From assembly GCA_024404915.1 (NCBI GenBank), contig JAKSPJ010000014.1, positions 1-57,987 of the forward strand: a stretch of DNA of 57,987 nt. The letters run 5' to 3'. Every line of letters starts with the position of its first letter. Positions within the stretch are counted from its first letter, which is position 1. The position numbers were made by a program, and so were the translations under genes. The notes beneath the pieces were generated by a model, which was not told where the DNA came from, ran no database searches, and worked only from the letters and a program-made list of their open reading frames with translations. The DNA is from Oscillospiraceae bacterium (GTDB lineage: Bacteria; Bacillota; Clostridia; Oscillospirales; Ruminococcaceae). Below are positions 44,035-57,233 of this stretch, piece after piece.

Positions 44035-46254
44035 ATGTATTGCTATTATTGCATGGCGGAGACCAAAGCCGGAGATGGATCCGACAACAAAAAATGCGGT
44101 GTGTGCGGAAAGGAATATGAAGTTTCCAACCAGGCAGGGCACCTGAAAATTGAAACAAAACTGAACGGACAGTTTACCATTGGCCGTGTTCTGGGACAGG
44201 GCGGCTTCGGCATTACCTATGTGGGCCGTGACGAGACTTTGCAGATGCGTATTGCCATCAAAGAGTATTATCCTCAGGGATACGCAGAGCGTGATGACGT
44301 AACAAAAACAAATGTTATCATCAAGGATGGCCCCCATTCCGAATTGCTGAACCGTGAACGGGATGGATTTCTGCGGGAAGCGAGAATCCTTGCCCAGTTC
44401 GACAGAGAAAGCAGTATTGTCCATGTGAAGCAGTGTTTCGAGCTGAACAATACCGCCTATATCATCATGGACTTTGTGAACGGCATCAGCCTGGAAGACT
44501 ATCTCAAGGAAAACGGCACCATTGAGCCGAAACATGTGGTGGAATGGTTCCTGCCTGTGCTCCAGGCTCTGGAAAAAGTCCATAATAAAAGTCTGATTCA
44601 CCGGGATATCAGCCCGGATAATATCCTGGTGGAGGATGGCCGTCTGATTCTGATTGATTTTGGTGCGGCAAGAAGTACCACAGAGAAAAAGGCAACGATT
44701 ATGCTGAAACCGGGTTATGCACCCCAGGAGCAGTATAACAGCGATATTTCCACCCAGGGTCCCTGGACGGATGTCTATGCGGTGTGTGCCACCATGTACC
44801 ACTGTATTACAGGGGAAATTCCCCCTGCGGCAAATCCCGGCAACGTGATTCCCAGGCCCTCTGAAAAGGGCATTGAGATTCCTGCCCAGATTGAAAAGGC
44901 ACTGATGCGCGGCCTTTCCTACGAACCGAAAGACCGTCAGCAGAGCATGAGCGAGCTGATCCGGGAGCTGACAAGCAATTTCCAGGTGGATGAGCAGGTG
45001 GATGACCAGGGCAGAAAAACCATCCTGATGGTAGAGAACGACGACGACGGCAGAAAAACCGTGCTTATGCAGACCAATGCCACGGAAATGATGGCGGGGA
45101 ATCCGGCGGGGGCAGGGGAGAAGCAGAAGAAAAAATGGCTGATACCCGTGATTGCAGCATGCGCCATTCTGCTGGCAGGCGGTATCGGCGGCATTGCCCT
45201 TGCAAGGAATAAACAGCCGGAAACACAGCAGACAGCGGCAGAGCTGAGCAGTGAAAGCGAAGGGGAGCAGACGTCCTCTGCGGCGGCGGATGGAGATACC
45301 GAAGGAGAAGATGCAGAGGCATCCTCCGAAGGGGAACCCCCGGCGGCAACAGCAGCAGGGGAAACCCTGTCTCCGGAAGTCCAGACCACAGCCACCGATG
45401 AGAACGGCCAGACTGTGACTGCGGAACCTTTGGAAGGACAGGTCATCCAGGGGGCAGACGGCGGAACCGCAGATGGCGGCGGCCTTCCGAACCGAGTCAT
45501 CGGCGGCGGTGTCATTCGCCAGGAGCATAATAATACGCCGCAGCAGGAGACACCTGCACAGCAGCAGGCGGCACCCCCGGCACAGGTACCCGCAACCCAG
45601 CCCCCTGCAACACAGCCTCCCGTTACCCAGCCTCCTGCAACCCAGCCCAGCGACTATACCTATTCCATTTGGAACGGCGGCTGCCTGATTACCGGACTGA
45701 ATACGGCTCTTACCAGTCTGAACATTCCCTCCAGTATTCACGGCTTAACGGTGCTTGGCATCGGGGACGGCGCATTCAGCGGCTATGATTTCATACAGTC
45801 GGTGTATATCCCCAATACCGTGACATATATTGGAAATTATGCGTTCCAGTACTGCACAGGCCTGCGGTCTGTCACCATTCCCTCCAGTGTGAGAACGCTG
45901 GGACAGTATGTCTTTGAAGCCAGCGGCGTGGACAATCTGGTGTTTGAAAACGGCATCACGGATATCGGCAATTATTCCTGCTACGGCATGGAATACCTGG
46001 AAAAAATCATTATTCCCTCCACCTGTACACGCATCGGAGATTATGCCTTCGGACAGTGCGAGTGGCTGGAAACGATTTGCATTCCAACCAGTGTGACACA
46101 GATTTGCCTGGGTGCATTCAACTGTTATCCCACAGTGCCGGCAGATGTGTACTACGGCGGTTCCTCTGCACAGTGGAACACACTGGATATCAGTTCCTCC
46201 GCATTCCCGGCCCCCACGATGTATTATAATGTGCGTGATTTTCAGTATCTCTGA
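44035..46254 (+). CDS. Transmembrane Ser/Thr protein kinase with zinc ribbon and extracellular LRR domain
   Basis: 739 residues. The N-terminal zinc ribbon has CYYC and CGVCG. The Hanks-type kinase domain (~45-300) shows LGQGGFGITY, the catalytic-lysine motif IAIKEYYP, HRDISPDN and DFGAAR. A juxtamembrane stretch carries GRKTILM and GRKTVLM (45010-45069), matching the FHA protein at 41376. One membrane helix follows (~365-388), then an acidic linker, a Pro/Thr/Gln-rich linker (~490-540), and ~200 extracellular residues of BspA-type LRR_5 repeats. So it looks like a receptor kinase: LRRs sense outside, kinase acts on FHA or pilus proteins. RBS GAAGGAG. Confidence 0.92.
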   Translation: MYCYYCMAETKAGDGSDNKKCGVCGKEYEVSNQAGHLKIETKLNGQFTIGRVLGQGGFGITYVGRDETLQMRIAIKEYYPQGYAERDDVTKTNVIIKDGPHSELLNRERDGFLREARILAQFDRESSIVHVKQCFELNNTAYIIMDFVNGISLEDYLKENGTIEPKHVVEWFLPVLQALEKVHNKSLIHRDISPDNILVEDGRLILIDFGAARSTTEKKATIMLKPGYAPQEQYNSDISTQGPWTDVYAVCATMYHCITGEIPPAANPGNVIPRPSEKGIEIPAQIEKALMRGLSYEPKDRQQSMSELIRELTSNFQVDEQVDDQGRKTILMVENDDDGRKTVLMQTNATEMMAGNPAGAGEKQKKKWLIPVIAACAILLAGGIGGIALARNKQPETQQTAAELSSESEGEQTSSAAADGDTEGEDAEASSEGEPPAATAAGETLSPEVQTTATDENGQTVTAEPLEGQVIQGADGGTADGGGLPNRVIGGGVIRQEHNNTPQQETPAQQQAAPPAQVPATQPPATQPPVTQPPATQPSDYTYSIWNGGCLITGLNTALTSLNIPSSIHGLTVLGIGDGAFSGYDFIQSVYIPNTVTYIGNYAFQYCTGLRSVTIPSSVRTLGQYVFEASGVDNLVFENGITDIGNYSCYGMEYLEKIIIPSTCTRIGDYAFGQCEWLETICIPTSVTQICLGAFNCYPTVPADVYYGGSSAQWNTLDISSSAFPAPTMYYNVRDFQYL

Positions 46255-46281
46255 GGATTCATTGAGAAAGGAAGCGTTATT

Positions 46282-49200
46282 ATGAAAAAGAGGAAGGAAG
46301 CATTTGGCAGAATTCTGGCCGCCATTCTGTCTGTATTCATGCTGGCACAGCCCATGGATATTTCTGCATATGCAGGATTGGCGGACAATCTGGCAGGCTA
46401 TTCTGCCATGGCATACGCCAGCATTACCGCAGGCAGTTACTATCTGAAAAACACAGGCACATCCAAATATATGTCTGTGGATGATGCGAAGGCGGCAAAA
46501 GGCCAGAATATTTCCGTAACAGCCAAGCAGACCACCAAGGCATACCAGTTCAAGCTGGCAGGCAGTGCCTCAGCAGGCTACACAATGGAAACACTGCTTT
46601 CCAGCAGCTACGTGGTAAATCCCTATTCGGATACCCCTGCCAACGGCACAAATGTTACCCTGTATACAAAGTCCTCGGACGGTACACAGCAGTGGCATTT
46701 CGAGTCCGTCAGCGGCGGCTATGTCATCCGCAATAACTACAATAAGAATCTGGTGCTGACTGCCACAAGTGCAGGCAATGTGCAGATTTCCACCTATTCA
46801 TCCGGTTCCAAGAACCAGATATGGGCATTGGAAAGCACTGCTGCGGCGACAACGACTACCACAACCAAGCCTGCCGCAACAACGACAAAAGCATCGACGA
46901 CAACAACGACAGCTGCGGCCACTACCACGAAAACTACGACGACTACTACAACTATTGCAGCAGATGATTCAGAAATCATCGCCAGCGGCGAGTGCGGCGC
47001 AGAGGGTGATAACCTCACATGGACGCTGGACAGCGAAGGTCTGCTGACCATCGAAGGCAGTGGGGACATGGCGGATTGGAGTAGTTATAAGGATGTACCA
47101 TGGTATGATTATGAAAAATCAATCAAGGACGTTGTATTGAAGGATGGTGTGTCCGATATTGGTCCTTATGCATTCATGTACTGCGCAAATATGGCTAGTA
47201 TCATTATCCCCGATAGTGTAATGAGTATTGAAAATGATGTTTTTTTGGGTTGTAAGGCTTTGATTGAGCTTACAATTCCGGGGAATGTAAAAAAAATAGG
47301 CAGTGGTGCATTTTTTGCATGCGAAGGTTTAGCTATAATCAGGATACCTGATTGTGTCACCAGTATTGGTTCACAAGCGTTTGGTGCATGTGGTAGTTTG
47401 ACAGATATAATTGTTGACGAGAATAATATGGAATACAGTTCAGAAGACGGTGTATTGTTCGACAAAGAGAAAACCGTGATTCTATCCTATCCGAAAGGGA
47501 AACAGGATACAGAGTATACTATTCCAGAATCTGTTACTCGTATTGAAAGTCATGCATTTGAGTATTGTAGTACGTTGGAATTCATCATTATTCCTGATAG
47601 TGTAACAAGCATTTTAAATGGTGCATTTAGTGGTTGTTCAGGTCTGAAAACAATTGAAATACCGGAAAGTGTAACGAGTATTCCATTTACTATGTGTCAA
47701 GGTTGCGACAGTCTATCATATGTATTTATACATGCCGGAATAACAAAAATTGGAGACTCTGCATTTCACAATTGCGATAAATTAGTGTCTATAGATGTTG
47801 ACGAGAATAACAAAAGCTATAGTTCTGTTGACGGGGTATTGTTTAATAAGCAGCAAACCACTCTTATTGAGTATCCTGTTGGAAAAATAAATTCTGAATA
47901 CACTGTTCCTGAAAGTGTGTCGGAGATTAGCCAATATGGATTTTATCATGGATCAAATCTGAAGGCAATCAGTATCCCTAATGCAAGTTGCGATATTTAT
48001 GACAGTGAATTCACCATATCTACCAAAACTGTAATCCACGGCTATGCAGGCTCCACAGCAGAAGCCTATGCTGAAAAATATGACAGAACCTTTGTGCCAT
48101 TTAAAATCATCGCCAGCGGTGAGTGCGGCGCAGAGGGCGATAACCTCACATGGACGCTGGACGATGCAGGTGTGCTGACCATCGAAGGCAGTGGGGCAAT
48201 GAAAGATTGGAATTATGCTTCTATTTCCTTTGATGGGAACACAGTTCCTTCGGTAGAATTTCGAGGCGATGCTGTCCCTTGGTACGAATACCGAAATAGC
48301 GTTAAGAGGATTGTGATTGAAAATGGTGTTTCGTCAATCGGTGCATTAGCGTTTCTGGGAAGCGCCAGCCTGACAGAAATTACCATCCCCGATAGCGTGA
48401 CCAGTATTGGCAAATATGCGTTTGAATACTGCACCAGCCTGACAGAAATCACCATACCAGATAGTGTGACAAGTATTGGCAGTTATGCGTTTGCTTACTG
48501 TACCAGCCTGACAGAAATCACCATCCCCGATAGCGTGACCAGTATTGGTTGGGATGCGTTTAGAAACTGCACCAGTCTGACAGAAATCACCATACCAGAT
48601 AGTGTGACAAGTATTGACCAAGAAGCGCTTTTGGACTGTATCAGCCTGACAAAGATAATTGTCGCAGAAGACAACGTAAAATACTGCGATATCGATGGTG
48701 TATTATATTCAAAAGACAAAACCGAGCTGATACAGTATCCTGCTGGAAGAACTGAAACAGAATATACCATCCCTGACAGCGTGACAAGTATTGGCGATAA
48801 TGCGTTTAATTACTGCACCAGCCTGACAGAAATCACCATACCAGATAGTGTGACAAGTATTGGCAGTTATGCGTTTTCTCACTGCACCAGCCTGACAGGA
48901 ATCACTATCCCTGACAGCGTGACAAGTATTGGCAATTATGCGTTTGCTTTCTGCACCAGTCTGACAGAAATCACCATACCAGATAGTGTGACAAGAATTG
49001 GTTGGTATGCGTTTAGAAACTGCACCAGTCTGACAGACATCATCATTCTGAACCCTGAATGCAAAATCTATGACGAAGAATATACAATCTCCGACACTGC
49101 CGCCATCCACGGCTATGTAGGCTCCACCGCAGAAACATATGCCAAAAAATATGACCGCACCTTTGCGCCCATTGAAATCATTGCCAGCGGCGAGTGCGGC

Positions 49201-52200
49201 GCAGAGGGCGACAACCTCACATGGACACTGGACGATGCAGGTGTGCTGACCATCGAAGGCAGCGGTGAAATGGCACAATGGGAGAGTGATGTTGATGTCC
49301 CTTGGTACAAGCAGCGGGATCATATCGAACAAGTATACATAAAGAACGGAGCAACCTGTATCGGTGCCCGGGCATTTTATCGTTGTTCAGGTCTGACCTC
49401 TGTTGAAATCCCTGCCAGTGTGTCTGATATCGGAACACGTGCATTCGGTCGAAGTACAAACATAAAAACAATTACAGTTAATGCTGACAATAAAACTTAC
49501 TGCGACATTGATGGCATTTTGTATTCAAAGGATAAAACAATACTGAAACAATATTCTGCCGGAAGGGGAGAAACAGAATTTACCATTCCGGACAGTGTGA
49601 CAAGCATTGGCGAATATGCGTTTCTGGCGTGCGAAAATCTGGAAGAAATCATTATTCCGGATAGCGTGACAACGATTGGCGAAGGTGCAATGGCCGGATG
49701 TACCGGTCTGACAGAAATCACCATGCCGGACAGTGTGACGAACATTGAGAGCTATGCGTTTGATAGTAGTACCGGCCTGACATCAGTCACAGTCCCTGAG
49801 AGTGTGAAAAGTCTTGGCATTGCTGCATTTTCAGGCTGTACCGGTCTGACAAAAGTAACCCTTCCAGACAAGTTGACAATTATTGATGAGTGGACGTTTA
49901 ATGGTTGTACAAGCCTGAAAACAATCATCATTCCGAACAGTATAACAAGTATTGGAAAGGGTGCGTTCTGGGGCTGCACAGGACTGACAGGAATAACACT
50001 GCCTTTCAGCGTGACCAGTATCAATGAGAGCGCATTCAACTGCTGTTCCGGTCTGCAAACAATCACCATACCGGACAGTGTGACCAGTATTGGTGACTGG
50101 GCGTTTTATGACTGCGACAGCCTGACAGACCTTTTCATTCTGAATCCAGAGTGTGAAATCACTGAAGCGCTTGTTTCTGCTGGTGTCACGACGACCATCC
50201 ACGGCTACGCAGGCTCTACCGCAGAAGTATATGCCAAAAAATATGAGCGCACCTTTGTGCCCATTGATGAGAATACGATTATTGCAAAGGGCGAGTGCGG
50301 CGCAGAGGGCGATAACCTTACCTGGACGCTGACAGTCGGAGGTGCACTGACCATCGAAGGCAGCGGCGATATGTATGCATGGGACAACTACAAGAATATT
50401 CCGTGGAGTGTATACAAAGGGAAAATATCAAGTGTAAGTCTGCCGGATGGTCTTACCAGTATTGGAAATCATGCCTTTTCTGGATGCACCAGCCTGACAG
50501 AAATCACCATACCTGACAGCGTAACCAGTATTGGCACATGTGCATTTCCCACCTGCACCGGCCTGACAGTAATCACCATCCCTGACGGTGTGACAAGCAT
50601 CGGTGACAGTGCGTTTGCTGCCTGCAGCAATCTGACAGAAATCATCATTCCCGACAGCGTAACCAGTATTGGCGAATATGCGTTTGCTTCCTGCATCAGC
50701 CTGACGGAAATTGTTATTCCTGACAGCGTGACAAATATCGGCGACAGCATCTGCGGCGGCTGTTATGCATTGGAAAAAATAACAATATCAGGCGGCGTTG
50801 GCACAGTCCATGGCTGTAAATGGTTTGGCGGATGTTCCGGCGTGAAAACGGTTATTATCAATGAAGGCGTAACAGAATTAGAGCCGGGCAGTTTTTCTGG
50901 CTTCCATACTATGACTTCCGTACAGCTGCCCTCCACATTGCTTGTTATTGGGCCGTCAGCGTTTAGCGGTTGTGAAGAATTGACAGAAATCAATCTGCCG
51001 GAGAAATTAGAAACAATAGGAAATAGTGCATTTTCTCAATGTCAAAAACTTGAGACAATCAGTATTCCGGACAGTGTCTTCAGTATCGGAAATGGTGCGT
51101 TTTATTACTGCACTAGCCTGACATCTGTGGCAATTCCCGAGAGTGTAGAAACGATTGGCGATAGTGCATTCCGTATGTGTACCAGCCTGAAGGAGATTAT
51201 CATTTCGGAGGGCGTGAAGGAGATTGCTTATTATGCCTTTGGATGGTGCGAAGAGCTGGAGTCTGTAACACTTCCTGAAAGCCTGACCAGCATCGGCGAC
51301 AGCGCATTTTATTACTGCAGAGCTCTGACAGAAATCACCATTCCTGAAAATGTGGCAAGTATCGGAGAAAGTGCCTTTGGCGACTGTACAGATCTGACAG
51401 ACATCACCATTCTGAATCGGGAATGTGAAATTGATGACTCAAAATATACAATCTTCATCAATGCTGCTATTCATGGATACAAAGGCTCCACCGCAGAAGC
51501 ATATGCAGAAAAATACGAGAGAACCTTTGTGCCCATTGATGAGAATACAATTATTGCAAAGGGCGAATGCGGCGCAGAGGGGGATAACCTTACCTGGACG
51601 CTGGACAAAGACGGTCTGCTGACCATCAGCGGCGAGGGTGCCATGGCGAATTGGAGAAATTATGCAGATGTGCCATGGTATACAGAAAGGGAAAATATCA
51701 CGAATGTTATTTTGCCAGGCGGTTTGACAAGCATTGGTTATAGTGCGTTTGTTTACTGCACCAGCCTGACGGAAATCACACTCCCCGACAGCGTGACAAG
51801 CATTGGTGATAGTGCGTTTGGTTATTGCGAAAACCTGACGTCAATCATAATCCCTGACAGCGTGACAAGCATTGGTGATAACGCGTTTTATCGCTGCGAA
51901 AGCCTGACGGAAATCACACTCCCCGACAGTGTGACAAGCATTGGCAGTTCTGCGTTTGGGTATTGTTCCAGCCTGACAGATATCACAATTCCTGATAGAG
52001 TGACAAGCATCCGCAGTGGTGTGTTTTATGGTTGCACCAGCTTAACCGAAATTGTCATTCCTGACAGCGTGACAAGTATTGACATTTCTGCGTTTAGTTT
52101 TTGCGAAAGCCTGACAAATATCACAATTCCCGACAGCGTGACAAGCATTGGAGGGTATGCATTTTTTGGAACACCGTGGCTTACCGCCAAAAGAGAAGAA

Positions 52201-55200
52201 AATCCCCTTGTCATTGTCAACAACATTGTAATTGATGGCATTACCTGTGAGGGTGAGGTTGTAATCCCCGACAGCGTGACAAGAATCGATAGTTTTGCGT
52301 TCTATAACTGCACAAGCCTGACGTCAATCACAATCCCCGACAGTGTGACAAGCATAGACAATTCTGCGTTTGAGGATTGCACCAGCCTGACAGATATCAC
52401 AATTCTGAATCCTGACTGTGATATTTGCGACTTAATAAGTACGATATGCAATGAATATGATGATGAGAATTACCCATTCACAGGCACAATTCACGGCTAC
52501 AAAGGCTCCACCGCAGAAGCATATGCAGAAAAATATGAGCGCACCTTTGTGCCCATTGATGAGAATACAATTATTGCAAAGGGCGAATGCGGCGCAGAGG
52601 GCAACAATCTTACATGGACACTGGACAGCGAAGGTCTGCTGACCATCAGCGGCGAGGGTGCCATGGCGGATTGGGATACAGTTGAGGATACACCGTGGAA
52701 TGCATACAAAGACGGCATTCAGACAGTAACGCTGAATGAGGGTGTTACCACCATTGGGGACCTTGCATTCTATGAATGTGCAAACCTGACCTGCATCAAC
52801 ATTTCGGATACCGTGACCGCTATCCACCTGAAGAAAAATGCAGTCTATGGCTGTCCTGCACTCACTGAAATCAATGTCAGCGAAGGCAATGTAAATTATG
52901 CTTCCATGGATGGCGTTCTCTTCAATGCAGATATGGACACCATTCTCCAGTATCCCCAGGGCAAGGCAGATTCCCTTTATGAAATTCCGGAATCCGTCAC
53001 CACCATCGGCGAATGGGCATTCCAGAACAGTATTGTGGAATCCGTGCGGATTTCCGCAAATGTAACCACCATCAGCGACTGGGGATTTCATTGCTGCCGC
53101 AGCCTCAGCCAGATTACCATTCCGAGGAATGTGAACTCCATTGGATACTATGCATTCGGCGGATGTGACAGCCTGACAGACATCATTATTCTGAATCCGG
53201 AATGCGAAGTGTTTGAGGATTCCTGCACGATTTACAGCCATACTGTGATTCATGGCTATGAAGGCTCTGCCGCAGAGGCATATGCGAAACAATACAGCCG
53301 CAGCTTTGAAGCAATCGGTCAGTCCAAAGCAGAAATCACAATCGGCAATACTATTGTAGACCGGGGTGCCAGAACCTGCGAACTGAGAGTAGAACTCAGA
53401 AACGCTGCTGCAGTATCTGCTCTGAGCTTTTCTGTAAATCTGCAATCCGGCTTTGCAATTGACAGCTGCACATGGGGCAATGCCCTCCCGGAGAATGACA
53501 GTATCAGCCTTTCTGATGAAAATATTCTGACCTGGGTAAGCAATACAGGCGAGGCAGAAACTACCGCAGGAACGCTGCTGTGTTCATTTACCATTGCAAT
53601 TTGTGAGGATATGCCGACTGGTATGTATCCGGTTACGATCAGCAATGTGAATATGCTGGATCAGAATGATATCAGCTACAAGATTTCTTATGAGGACGGT
53701 TCTGTCTGCATACAGGAATTAGACACGACCACAACAACCACAACAACCACAACAACCACTACTGCAACCACCGAGACTACGACAACCACGACCACCACAA
53801 CAACTACGGCTGCCACCACAACCACAACTACAACCAAGGCACCGGCTGCGACCACCACGACTACAACAACCACAACAAAAGCAGCCGCTACCACGACAAC
53901 AACCACGACTACCACTACAACCACGACCACAACTACTACTACAACAACTACCACCACAACAACTACGACCACAACGACTACAACAGCGACTACAACCACA
54001 ACAACCACGACCACGACCACCACAACGACGACTACCACAGCAACTACAACCACAACGACTACAACAACGACTACAACAACGACTACAACAACGACTACAA
54101 CAACGACTACAACAACGACTACAACAACCACTACGACCACAACCACGACAACAACAACGACCACCACGACTACCACCACCACAACAACAACGACTACAAC
54201 AACGGCCACAACAACCACTACGACCACAACTGCGACTACAACCATAACAACCACTGCAGCCACCACCGCAACAGTCAGCACAACGCCGATTGCAACGGAA
54301 ACCACAACCCGTACAGAGACAACGACAACGGTGTCTGCTGAGACGGAAGTTACAACGACCATTACCACCACCCGTACGGAACAGACAACAACCACAGAAG
54401 TCACCACCACGACGGAACCGGTTTCTGCAAGTACCACAGAGGAAACCACAACATCCACTGCTACAGGTACAGGTACAACCACAGATACCACGCAGACCAC
54501 AGAAGAAACCACCACAACCGTTTCCGCTGAAACCACAACAGGAACCACAGAAACGGAAGTAACCACCACCACGACTACAACTACCACTACAACCACCGAA
54601 ACTACTACCACAACAACTACCACTACTACAACCACCGATACTACCACAACAACTACCACCACAACCACAACAACTAGCACCACAACCACAACAACTACTA
54701 CAACTACCACTACAACTACTACTGCTACTACGACCACCGAGACTACTACCACGACAACTACCACTACTACCACAACCACCGAGACTACTACCACGACAAC
54801 TACCACTACTACCACAACCACCACAACCACCACCACCACCACGACAACAACAACAACTACAACCTATATCGCATCCCAGGCGGTATTCTTCATGGATTCA
54901 GTTACCATTGCTTCTTCCGTGAAAACCGTCAGCGTACCGGTTCGCATCGGTGCAGTTCCCGGCATTGCAGGCTTTACCATGCAGTTTGAACTGCCGCAGG
55001 GATTCACGCTGAATAAGTATACCTGGGGCAATGCCTACGCAAATGCTTATAATGAGGTGGAGTGGAACAGCGATACTCTGCTGCTGAACTGGACATCCGC
55101 AGCCGGCAAAAATGTCAATGCAAATCCCGGTGCAGTTGTTATGACTCTGGTTCTGAATGTACCGGCTGAACTGGAAGAAGGGGACTACACTGTTTCCTTC

Positions 55201-57183
55201 AGAAATCTGGAAGCCTATGACCAGAACAACCGTATGCATGACTGTTCCAAGTCTACCGGCGGCAGGATTTCTGTAAGCGTTCCGGTGATTCCCACCACTA
55301 CCACAACCGCCACTACGACGGCTTCATCCACTACGACTACAACCACCACCACAACAACTACAGTCACCACAACCACTACCACAACAACAACTACAACAAC
55401 AGTAACTACAGTAACTACAATAACTACAGTAACTACAGTAACCACCACCACTGCACGGGCTTATCTCCGTGGCGTGGATGACTGGGGCTTTGAGAACATC
55501 GTGGATTATCTGACATACCGTGACGGCAGAAACAGATTGTACTACCTGACGGATGCAGACAAGGAAAAGCTGATGGATGGCCTCAGCGAAATTGAGCGTG
55601 AGAAAATTCTCAGCGTCCTTGCATCCAAATCCGGCGGCTCCTGCTATGGTATGTCCAGCACATCTTTGCTGTATTATTACGGTCTGCTGGATATGGGTCT
55701 GCTGAATACCACAGTGAATTATCCTTCCGAAGTCAGCAAGGACAAGCTGAATAATGAAATCCGCTCCGCAATCAACTACTACCAGATGCTGCAGTTTACA
55801 CAGGCAGTATCCCAGAGAGTCCGCAGCTTTGAATATCTCAGCGAGCAGGAAAAGCTGCAGCAGCTGATTGATGCATTGAATGCAGGCAAGCCGGCTTTGC
55901 TGTGCTACACCTATGATGCACCGAACGGCCGTGCAAAAATGGGACACGCTGTGGTTGCATATGCCATCGAGAAGGAAACCAAGGCGATTGCACTCAGCTC
56001 CTCCTACAGAAGACCGTTTGATACCCACATCAGAATTTATGACAACAATTCCATGAACGACCATGAGCAGTATGACCTGTTTATCAATACAAACAACTGG
56101 ACATGGTGCATTCAGATGACAACAGATGAAAAGGAACTCGGCAGGCTGGCAGTCATGAACTTCGAGGAAACCATTGACAACGTGCTGTATTCTCACAGAC
56201 ACGGCACCATCAGCCTGATTACCGCAGACCTGGATCTCATCAACTACAACGGCCTGTTCAACGGCACAAAGAACCTGACCATTGATCCCACCAAGACATA
56301 TTATGCAGAGTTGAGCATGATTCCTTTTGAGGGCAATTATGAATTCCGCTCTGTGAAGAACAGCTCCGCAAACGGCGCATTCTTTGCAGGAGAAGGCGAT
56401 GACGAAATCCGTTATTCCGCAAACTTCTTTGCATCAGAAGAGCCAACGAGAATCACTGCCAAAATGAACGGTCAGTTCTGTTATTATCTCCAGCCCAACA
56501 CACCGCAGCTTCTGGATGTGGTACTGGAATATGAAAACTGTCTGCTTTCCGCAAATGCAGACGTGGCATCCAAGGTTACTATGAATCCGGACGGTGCGAT
56601 TGAGTGCAAGGAAATCAATGGCAATTACTCGATTAAGATGGTTATGAATGAAGGATACCATCCGACAGACTGGCATGAATTGCGGCTCAGCGGCGCAGAC
56701 TGCGGAACCATCCTGATGGAAGCAGGCAAGGATGGCTGGATTCTCAACGGCGATAATCTGCAGAATATGACCATTCACGCAAGCAACAGAAAGGTATCCG
56801 CAGAGCGCACATTCTCCACCGAGTACCACAAGGTATTGGTATACGAAATCAATGAAACCACCATCGGCCTCAAGGTTGACACCGACGGCGACGGAAAATT
56901 TGAGACAGTACTGGCAGACGAGACAGAAAAGGAACTGGAAAAGGGCGATGTCACCGGTGAAGGAGAAATCGACGGAATGGATGCTCAGAAGGTGCTTGCA
57001 GCATATCTGGAGAGCACAGTTTCCGACGAATTGCCACTGACAGAAGCAGAAATCAAAGCCGCAGATATCGACGGCGACGGCAGCATCACAGCAGTTGATG
57101 CCCAGCTGATTATGCAGTATTATCTGGAAAATACAGTGGCAGGCAATCCGACGACCTGGGAATCCTTGCTGAAGAAAAATTGA
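46282..57183 (+). CDS. Giant secreted protein: ricin-type domain, BspA LRR array, two cohesin-like domains, peptidase-like domain, dockerin
   Basis: 3633 residues; RBS GAAAGGAAG. Signal peptide ~1-33. Residues ~50-184 are a ricin-type beta-trefoil ([14 protein letters not shown]). Then a Thr linker and LRR_5 repeats (~231-2345) divided by six GECGAEG(D/N)NLTWTL modules. Two cohesin-like domains (~2349-2481, ~2862-3002) are joined by a ~380-residue poly-Thr tract. A second Thr linker leads to a papain/C39-like cysteine peptidase domain with candidate C3121 (GGSCYGMS), H3222 (GHAVVAYA) and D3254/N3255. A beta-rich part follows, then a dockerin (~3555-3633; [18 protein letters not shown]). It may be a surface scaffold or adhesin that binds dockerin proteins such as the BspA proteins of this window. 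It lies 27 bp after the kinase gene and is probably co-transcribed. Confidence 0.92.
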   Translation: MKKRKEAFGRILAAILSVFMLAQPMDISAYAGLADNLAGYSAMAYASITAGSYYLKNTGTSKYMSVDDAKAAKGQNISVTAKQTTKAYQFKLAGSASAGYTMETLLSSSYVVNPYSDTPANGTNVTLYTKSSDGTQQWHFESVSGGYVIRNNYNKNLVLTATSAGNVQISTYSSGSKNQIWALESTAAATTTTTTKPAATTTKASTTTTTAAATTTKTTTTTTTIAADDSEIIASGECGAEGDNLTWTLDSEGLLTIEGSGDMADWSSYKDVPWYDYEKSIKDVVLKDGVSDIGPYAFMYCANMASIIIPDSVMSIENDVFLGCKALIELTIPGNVKKIGSGAFFACEGLAIIRIPDCVTSIGSQAFGACGSLTDIIVDENNMEYSSEDGVLFDKEKTVILSYPKGKQDTEYTIPESVTRIESHAFEYCSTLEFIIIPDSVTSILNGAFSGCSGLKTIEIPESVTSIPFTMCQGCDSLSYVFIHAGITKIGDSAFHNCDKLVSIDVDENNKSYSSVDGVLFNKQQTTLIEYPVGKINSEYTVPESVSEISQYGFYHGSNLKAISIPNASCDIYDSEFTISTKTVIHGYAGSTAEAYAEKYDRTFVPFKIIASGECGAEGDNLTWTLDDAGVLTIEGSGAMKDWNYASISFDGNTVPSVEFRGDAVPWYEYRNSVKRIVIENGVSSIGALAFLGSASLTEITIPDSVTSIGKYAFEYCTSLTEITIPDSVTSIGSYAFAYCTSLTEITIPDSVTSIGWDAFRNCTSLTEITIPDSVTSIDQEALLDCISLTKIIVAEDNVKYCDIDGVLYSKDKTELIQYPAGRTETEYTIPDSVTSIGDNAFNYCTSLTEITIPDSVTSIGSYAFSHCTSLTGITIPDSVTSIGNYAFAFCTSLTEITIPDSVTRIGWYAFRNCTSLTDIIILNPECKIYDEEYTISDTAAIHGYVGSTAETYAKKYDRTFAPIEIIASGECGAEGDNLTWTLDDAGVLTIEGSGEMAQWESDVDVPWYKQRDHIEQVYIKNGATCIGARAFYRCSGLTSVEIPASVSDIGTRAFGRSTNIKTITVNADNKTYCDIDGILYSKDKTILKQYSAGRGETEFTIPDSVTSIGEYAFLACENLEEIIIPDSVTTIGEGAMAGCTGLTEITMPDSVTNIESYAFDSSTGLTSVTVPESVKSLGIAAFSGCTGLTKVTLPDKLTIIDEWTFNGCTSLKTIIIPNSITSIGKGAFWGCTGLTGITLPFSVTSINESAFNCCSGLQTITIPDSVTSIGDWAFYDCDSLTDLFILNPECEITEALVSAGVTTTIHGYAGSTAEVYAKKYERTFVPIDENTIIAKGECGAEGDNLTWTLTVGGALTIEGSGDMYAWDNYKNIPWSVYKGKISSVSLPDGLTSIGNHAFSGCTSLTEITIPDSVTSIGTCAFPTCTGLTVITIPDGVTSIGDSAFAACSNLTEIIIPDSVTSIGEYAFASCISLTEIVIPDSVTNIGDSICGGCYALEKITISGGVGTVHGCKWFGGCSGVKTVIINEGVTELEPGSFSGFHTMTSVQLPSTLLVIGPSAFSGCEELTEINLPEKLETIGNSAFSQCQKLETISIPDSVFSIGNGAFYYCTSLTSVAIPESVETIGDSAFRMCTSLKEIIISEGVKEIAYYAFGWCEELESVTLPESLTSIGDSAFYYCRALTEITIPENVASIGESAFGDCTDLTDITILNRECEIDDSKYTIFINAAIHGYKGSTAEAYAEKYERTFVPIDENTIIAKGECGAEGDNLTWTLDKDGLLTISGEGAMANWRNYADVPWYTERENITNVILPGGLTSIGYSAFVYCTSLTEITLPDSVTSIGDSAFGYCENLTSIIIPDSVTSIGDNAFYRCESLTEITLPDSVTSIGSSAFGYCSSLTDITIPDRVTSIRSGVFYGCTSLTEIVIPDSVTSIDISAFSFCESLTNITIPDSVTSIGGYAFFGTPWLTAKREENPLVIVNNIVIDGITCEGEVVIPDSVTRIDSFAFYNCTSLTSITIPDSVTSIDNSAFEDCTSLTDITILNPDCDICDLISTICNEYDDENYPFTGTIHGYKGSTAEAYAEKYERTFVPIDENTIIAKGECGAEGNNLTWTLDSEGLLTISGEGAMADWDTVEDTPWNAYKDGIQTVTLNEGVTTIGDLAFYECANLTCINISDTVTAIHLKKNAVYGCPALTEINVSEGNVNYASMDGVLFNADMDTILQYPQGKADSLYEIPESVTTIGEWAFQNSIVESVRISANVTTISDWGFHCCRSLSQITIPRNVNSIGYYAFGGCDSLTDIIILNPECEVFEDSCTIYSHTVIHGYEGSAAEAYAKQYSRSFEAIGQSKAEITIGNTIVDRGARTCELRVELRNAAAVSALSFSVNLQSGFAIDSCTWGNALPENDSISLSDENILTWVSNTGEAETTAGTLLCSFTIAICEDMPTGMYPVTISNVNMLDQNDISYKISYEDGSVCIQELDTTTTTTTTTTTTTATTETTTTTTTTTTTAATTTTTTTKAPAATTTTTTTTTKAAATTTTTTTTTTTTTTTTTTTTTTTTTTTTTTTTATTTTTTTTTTTTTTTTTATTTTTTTTTTTTTTTTTTTTTTTTTTTTTTTTTTTTTTTTTTTTTTTTTTTTTTATTTTTTTTATTTITTTAATTATVSTTPIATETTTRTETTTTVSAETEVTTTITTTRTEQTTTTEVTTTTEPVSASTTEETTTSTATGTGTTTDTTQTTEETTTTVSAETTTGTTETEVTTTTTTTTTTTTETTTTTTTTTTTTDTTTTTTTTTTTTSTTTTTTTTTTTTTTTATTTTETTTTTTTTTTTTTETTTTTTTTTTTTTTTTTTTTTTTTTTTYIASQAVFFMDSVTIASSVKTVSVPVRIGAVPGIAGFTMQFELPQGFTLNKYTWGNAYANAYNEVEWNSDTLLLNWTSAAGKNVNANPGAVVMTLVLNVPAELEEGDYTVSFRNLEAYDQNNRMHDCSKSTGGRISVSVPVIPTTTTTATTTASSTTTTTTTTTTTVTTTTTTTTTTTTVTTVTTITTVTTVTTTTARAYLRGVDDWGFENIVDYLTYRDGRNRLYYLTDADKEKLMDGLSEIEREKILSVLASKSGGSCYGMSSTSLLYYYGLLDMGLLNTTVNYPSEVSKDKLNNEIRSAINYYQMLQFTQAVSQRVRSFEYLSEQEKLQQLIDALNAGKPALLCYTYDAPNGRAKMGHAVVAYAIEKETKAIALSSSYRRPFDTHIRIYDNNSMNDHEQYDLFINTNNWTWCIQMTTDEKELGRLAVMNFEETIDNVLYSHRHGTISLITADLDLINYNGLFNGTKNLTIDPTKTYYAELSMIPFEGNYEFRSVKNSSANGAFFAGEGDDEIRYSANFFASEEPTRITAKMNGQFCYYLQPNTPQLLDVVLEYENCLLSANADVASKVTMNPDGAIECKEINGNYSIKMVMNEGYHPTDWHELRLSGADCGTILMEAGKDGWILNGDNLQNMTIHASNRKVSAERTFSTEYHKVLVYEINETTIGLKVDTDGDGKFETVLADETEKELEKGDVTGEGEIDGMDAQKVLAAYLESTVSDELPLTEAEIKAADIDGDGSITAVDAQLIMQYYLENTVAGNPTTWESLLKKN
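53726..54864 (+). repeat. Poly-threonine-coding low-complexity tract
   Basis: About 380 codons, mostly ACN, inside the giant gene, forming an extended and likely O-glycosylated linker. All four Thr codons are mixed, but local slippage repeats occur: ACAACAACGACT five times in a row (54061-54120), and a 42-bp unit repeated twice (54736 and 54778). Confidence 0.9.
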
Positions 57184-57233
57184 TACGGCAGACATCCGGG
57201 GAATCGCAGTATTCCGCAGCAAACAGCGAAAAG

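Noticed and set aside
53688..54842. Minus-strand frame of almost pure Val (384 codons)
   Set aside because: Antisense of the poly-Thr tract; valine runs of this kind are not a plausible protein.
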